Assembly (NCBI GenBank): GCA_963707145.1
Contig: CAVPOQ010000007.1
Location: 186,001 to 250,000 of the forward strand
Length of the DNA stretch: 64,000 bases
From: RPQJ01 sp963707145
GTDB lineage: Bacteria; Pseudomonadota; Gammaproteobacteria; Steroidobacterales; Steroidobacteraceae
Reading direction: 5' to 3'
The notes beneath the pieces were generated by a model. It made no database searches and was not told where the DNA came from. It saw only the letters and a program-made list of their open reading frames with translations. Below are positions 61,179 through 64,000 of this stretch, in pieces; within the stretch, counting starts at the first letter, position 1, and every line of letters begins with the position of its first letter. A program made the translations under genes and the position numbers.

Positions 61179-63524
61179 ATGCACCTTCACACGTCCCGCA
61201 AGACCCTGAGTCCGATCGCCGTCGCGGTGGTCGCGGCGCTCGCCGCGGCACCTGCCGCCCGGGCGCAGGAGGCCGCCACCACGGCCGGCGGTCTCGAGGA
61301 GATCATCGTCACGGCCCAGAAGCGCGAGCAGAGTCTGCAGGAGGTGCCGATCGCGGTGTCCGTGGTGAGCGGCGACCTGCTCAACGCGGTCGGCGGTGTT
61401 TCCACCGAGGCGCTGAGGCGGCTGGTCCCGACGCTCAACATCCGCAAGACCAACACGTCGCTGAACCAGGCGCTGTTCCTGCGCGGCGTGGGCACGATCA
61501 ACTTCGCGATCGCGGCGCAGCCAAGCGTGGCGTTCGTGCTCGATGGCGTGGTGATGTCGTCCGCCGGCGAGGCCTTCGGCGATCTCTACGACGTCGACCG
61601 CATCGAGGTGCTGGCCGGCCCGCAGGGCACGCTGTACGGCAAGAACGCCTCGGCGGGCGTGGTCAACGTCGTCTCCACGAAGCCGGGCGACGATCTCGGC
61701 GGCTACGTCGACGTCGGCTACTACCAGGACAACGAGATGCGCGTGAGGGCCGCGCTCGACGCACCGATCACCGACAAGCTCAGCACCCGGACCACGGCGT
61801 TCTGGGGCAACTTCGACGGCTACATCGACAACATCAGCGACACCAAGGCCGGTGGCGAGGTCAACGGCTACGACCGCTGGGGCGTGCGCAGCATCTGGGT
61901 CGCCGACCCGACCGACAACCTCAAGCTCACGTTCATCGGCGACTACCGCAAGTCCGACGACAACTGCTGCGCGGAAATCATCGGCAATGCGCCCACGGGG
62001 GCGCAGGCCGCCGCGCTGAACATCCTCTGGTCGGGGGTCGACTTCCAGGGCGTGGACACGCGCGAGATCAAGCAGAACCTCGAGATGAAGTCGACCGAGG
62101 AGGCCTGGGGCCTCTCGCTGCAGGCCGACTGGGGCATTGGCGAGTACGTGCTGACGTCGATCACGGCCTACCGCTCGTGGGACGCGACGGAGTACCGGGA
62201 GGGCGACTGGAAGGACGTCGCGGCCGCCTACGTCGGCAATCCGTTCGCGCAGCAGCACGACTACGGCCCGCAGACGCTCGACACGTTCTCCCAGGAGCTG
62301 CGGATCGCCTCCCCGGGCGGCGAGTTCGTCGACTACGTCGGCGGGCTGTACTACGCCACGACCAGCGCCGACCGGTACTTCCAGCGCGACACCGTCGTCT
62401 GCACCGCGAGCACGCTGGCGGTGGACGCGACCGGCCAGCGGCCATGCACCGCCGCGGCCTCGACGATCGTCGAGCCCTCGGCCAACGCGGATTTCGGCGC
62501 GGACTTCGACACCTTCGCCGCGTTCGCGGACGGCACGGTCAACCTGAGCGAGCGCTGGCGCCTGATCGCGGGCATCCGCTGGACGAACGACGACCTGAGC
62601 TACTTCCACAACTACAACTTTTCCCCGATCCCGGGACCCGGCATCCGCACCGCCCCGGCGGGCAGCGGACCGGTCGAGAAGCTGAAGGGCGACGACAGCT
62701 CGGATGAGTTCTCCGGCCGGGCCGGCGTGCAGTTCGACGTCACCGACGACGTCATGACCTACTTCACCTACTCGCGAGGCTACAAGGGGCCGGCCTACAA
62801 CGTCTTCTTCAACATGGGCCCCAACAACACCGAGGTGCTCGATCCGGAGACCGTGAACTCCTATGAGATCGGCCTCAAGTCCACGCTGCTCGACGATCGC
62901 CTGATCCTGAATCTCGCCGCGTGGGACGCCGAGTACGACAACTTCCAGGCCAACAACTTCACGTTCCTGAACGGCACGCTGATCACGACGCTGACCAACG
63001 CGGGCACCGTGACCACCGAGGGCGTCTCGGTCGACTTCCTCGCCCGGCCGTTCGATCAGCTGTCGCTCTCCGGCGGCATCGCCTACACGGACGCGAAGGT
63101 GGACGACTGGTTCACGCCGCCGGGGCAGAATCCGACCGTCAGGAACGGCACGCAGTTGCCGCTGGCACCCGAATGGAAGGCGTCGCTCGCCGCGGAGTAC
63201 GCCATGGAGCTCGGCGGGTTCCAGGTCGTGCCGACCCTGCTGTTCAACTACACCGGGGAGCAGTATGCGGATCTCAACGAGCCCGCGGCATTGCTCATGG
63301 ACTCGTACACGACGCTCGATCTCGCGCTGGCGATCTCCGACGCCGCGGACCGCTACCGGCTGTCGCTGTTCGCGCGGAACCTGACCGACCAGAGCTTCGC
63401 GGTGCTGATGACGGGCGCGAGCGGTGCGCCCACCACCGGCGGTGCGCCGCGCCTGCAGATCCCGCGCGATGCCGACCGGTACTACGGGGCGGAGTTCCGC
63501 ATGAATTTCGGCGGAGCGCGCTGA
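61179..63524 (+). CDS. TonB-dependent receptor of the sulfosugar locus
   Basis: Outer-membrane active transporter of 781 residues. A signal peptide (AVAVVAALAAAPAARA) is followed by the TonB box 'GLEEIIVTAQKREQSLQEVPIAVSVVSG', the plug with 'LFLRGVGTINFAIAAQPSVAFVLDGVV' and 'YDVDRIEVLAGPQGTLYGKNASAGVVNVVS', and the beta-barrel ending 'YYGAEFRMNFGGAR'. GGGGGAG lies 7-13 bases before the ATG. An operator-like repeat at 61062-61086, the same as at the regulator's own promoter, ties it to the locus. It would take up the glycoside or sulfonate across the outer membrane. A stem-loop follows at 63568. Confidence 0.93.
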   Translation: MHLHTSRKTLSPIAVAVVAALAAAPAARAQEAATTAGGLEEIIVTAQKREQSLQEVPIAVSVVSGDLLNAVGGVSTEALRRLVPTLNIRKTNTSLNQALFLRGVGTINFAIAAQPSVAFVLDGVVMSSAGEAFGDLYDVDRIEVLAGPQGTLYGKNASAGVVNVVSTKPGDDLGGYVDVGYYQDNEMRVRAALDAPITDKLSTRTTAFWGNFDGYIDNISDTKAGGEVNGYDRWGVRSIWVADPTDNLKLTFIGDYRKSDDNCCAEIIGNAPTGAQAAALNILWSGVDFQGVDTREIKQNLEMKSTEEAWGLSLQADWGIGEYVLTSITAYRSWDATEYREGDWKDVAAAYVGNPFAQQHDYGPQTLDTFSQELRIASPGGEFVDYVGGLYYATTSADRYFQRDTVVCTASTLAVDATGQRPCTAAASTIVEPSANADFGADFDTFAAFADGTVNLSERWRLIAGIRWTNDDLSYFHNYNFSPIPGPGIRTAPAGSGPVEKLKGDDSSDEFSGRAGVQFDVTDDVMTYFTYSRGYKGPAYNVFFNMGPNNTEVLDPETVNSYEIGLKSTLLDDRLILNLAAWDAEYDNFQANNFTFLNGTLITTLTNAGTVTTEGVSVDFLARPFDQLSLSGGIAYTDAKVDDWFTPPGQNPTVRNGTQLPLAPEWKASLAAEYAMELGGFQVVPTLLFNYTGEQYADLNEPAALLMDSYTTLDLALAISDAADRYRLSLFARNLTDQSFAVLMTGASGAPTTGGAPRLQIPRDADRYYGAEFRMNFGGAR

Positions 63525-63567
63525 CCCGGGTGCCCCGGGCAGCGGGGCGTCGCCCGGGGCTCGACGG

Positions 63568-63595
63568 ACACAGGCCGCCGCGGGGCGGCCTGTGT
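63568..63595 (+). terminator. Stem-loop after TonB receptor
   Basis: ACACAGGCCGCC (63568-63579) and GGCGGCCTGTGT (63584-63595) are perfect 12-base arms with a 4-base loop, starting 43 bases after the TonB receptor stop. The stem is strong, but no T-run follows. It probably terminates or attenuates transcription between the receptor and the TRAP transporter genes, or stabilises the upstream message. Confidence 0.6.
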
Positions 63596-63636
63596 CGTCA
63601 ACGGGACCTGGGACGCAGTGAAGAGGAGCGGTCGCA

Positions 63637-64000
63637 ATGGGTTCGTGGCTGCGCCGCATCGTCGGCGTTCTGGGCAGGATCAACGGACCCCTGTCGCGCG
63701 CGGGACGCAACTCGGCAGGCGCGCTGCTGGCGGCGATGCTGGCGCTCGCGCTCGCGCAGATCCTCTCGCGCGGAGTGTTCCATCACTCGCTCGGCTGGGC
63801 TGAGGAACTCGCGCGGGTCGCGCTGGTGTGGTCGGTGCTGCTCGTGGCGCCGTACGCCTACCGCAAGGGCGCCCACGTCGCGATCGTGTCCTTCGCCGAG
63901 GCGCTGCCGCCGCGGCTGCTTGCGGCGACGAGCCTGCTGCTGAACCTGCTGATCGTCTGGATCCTCGCCGTGCTGTTCGTCGAGAGCGTCGACTTCTGGC
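63637..64000 (+). CDS. TRAP transporter small permease (DctQ-like), partial
   Basis: First 121 codons of a TRAP small membrane subunit; the gene runs off the window. It has GAGGAGCGG as ribosome site and begins 'MGSWLRRIVGVLGRINGPLSR'. Hydrophobic helices are 'GALLAAMLALALAQILSRGVF', 'ARVALVWSVLLVAPYAYR' and 'LLAATSLLLNLLIVWILAVLF', and the family-typical 'LGWAEELARVALVWSVLLVAPYAYRKGAHVAI' is present. It should pair with a large permease and a periplasmic binding protein just beyond the window, importing an organic acid such as a sulfonate or sugar acid with sodium. Position after the TonB receptor suggests it completes import for the same pathway. Confidence 0.85.
   Translation, partial: MGSWLRRIVGVLGRINGPLSRAGRNSAGALLAAMLALALAQILSRGVFHHSLGWAEELARVALVWSVLLVAPYAYRKGAHVAIVSFAEALPPRLLAATSLLLNLLIVWILAVLFVESVDFW

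Overview
The window is very GC-rich, tightly packed DNA with long spurious open frames on the opposite strand of most genes. The gene content (red-type form I RuBisCO with cbbX, TonB-dependent receptors of the 'EEIIVTAQKR' kind, NikR, PlsB-type acyltransferase, WS/DGAT, a TRAP transporter) points to a proteobacterium, most likely a metabolically versatile gammaproteobacterium. This is an inference from families, not a phylogeny. No rRNA, tRNA, CRISPR array or insertion sequence was seen.

Layout. 0-6.5 kb: a META-domain lipoprotein, then a minus-strand lipid operon (ferredoxin reductase, diiron oxygenase, WS/DGAT) with a MerR regulator upstream. 6.6-13.9 kb: a secreted protein, an amino-acid:sodium symporter, then CoA-transferase, HMG-CoA-lyase-like and LeuD genes, a CDF exporter, and LeuC. 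13.9-19 kb: haloalkane dehalogenase, HAD-PlsC acyltransferase, monoacylglycerol-lipase-like hydrolase, PlsB-like acyltransferase. 19-24.9 kb: a Calvin-cycle locus, divergent cbbR and cbbL-cbbS-cbbX-fbp-prk. 24.9-31 kb: a secreted protein, a TIR protein, a P-type ATPase, an epimerase and an M15 peptidase with a basic tail. 31.1-39.7 kb: a three-gene cassette of a polytopic membrane protein, a caspase-like protease and a giant protein with two alpha/beta-hydrolase domains plus a CHAT protease. 39.8-44.7 kb: a TonB receptor and an oxidoreductase behind a textbook NikR box, and nikR itself. 44.8-47.1 kb: a c-di-GMP riboswitch in front of a small outer-membrane-like protein, then cardiolipin synthase. 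47.1-64 kb: two divergent operons that look like a sulfosugar/sulfolactate catabolic locus.

The last region is the most coherent metabolic system. The minus operon runs SuyA-like, SuyB-like, ComC-like, SlcC-like, GlpD, GlpK, fatty acid hydroxylase. The plus operon runs GntR/HutC regulator, PfkB kinase, fucose-isomerase-like isomerase, GH31 glycosidase, TonB receptor, TRAP permease. Read together they fit hydrolysis of a glycerol-linked sulfosugar, isomerisation and phosphorylation of the sugar, use of glycerol through GlpK/GlpD, and release of sulfite from sulfolactate by SuyAB. An aldolase or transaldolase and a sulfolactaldehyde dehydrogenase are not in the window. One near-identical palindrome, TCTTATATAAG, sits before the minus operon/regulator and before the TonB receptor, suggesting one regulon.

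The second candidate system is the caspase/CHAT/hydrolase cassette, which resembles a conflict or cell-suicide module but matches no described system that I can name.

A caution applies throughout: eight otherwise well-conserved genes or gene pairs (leuC, HAD-PlsC, the M15 peptidase, the CHAT giant, hydroxylase/serine hydrolase, glpK, glpD, the SlcC-like gene) each contain a one- or two-base frame break, nearly all consistent with extra bases. That pattern looks more like residual sequencing error than gene decay, so I annotate the full spans and flag each break.
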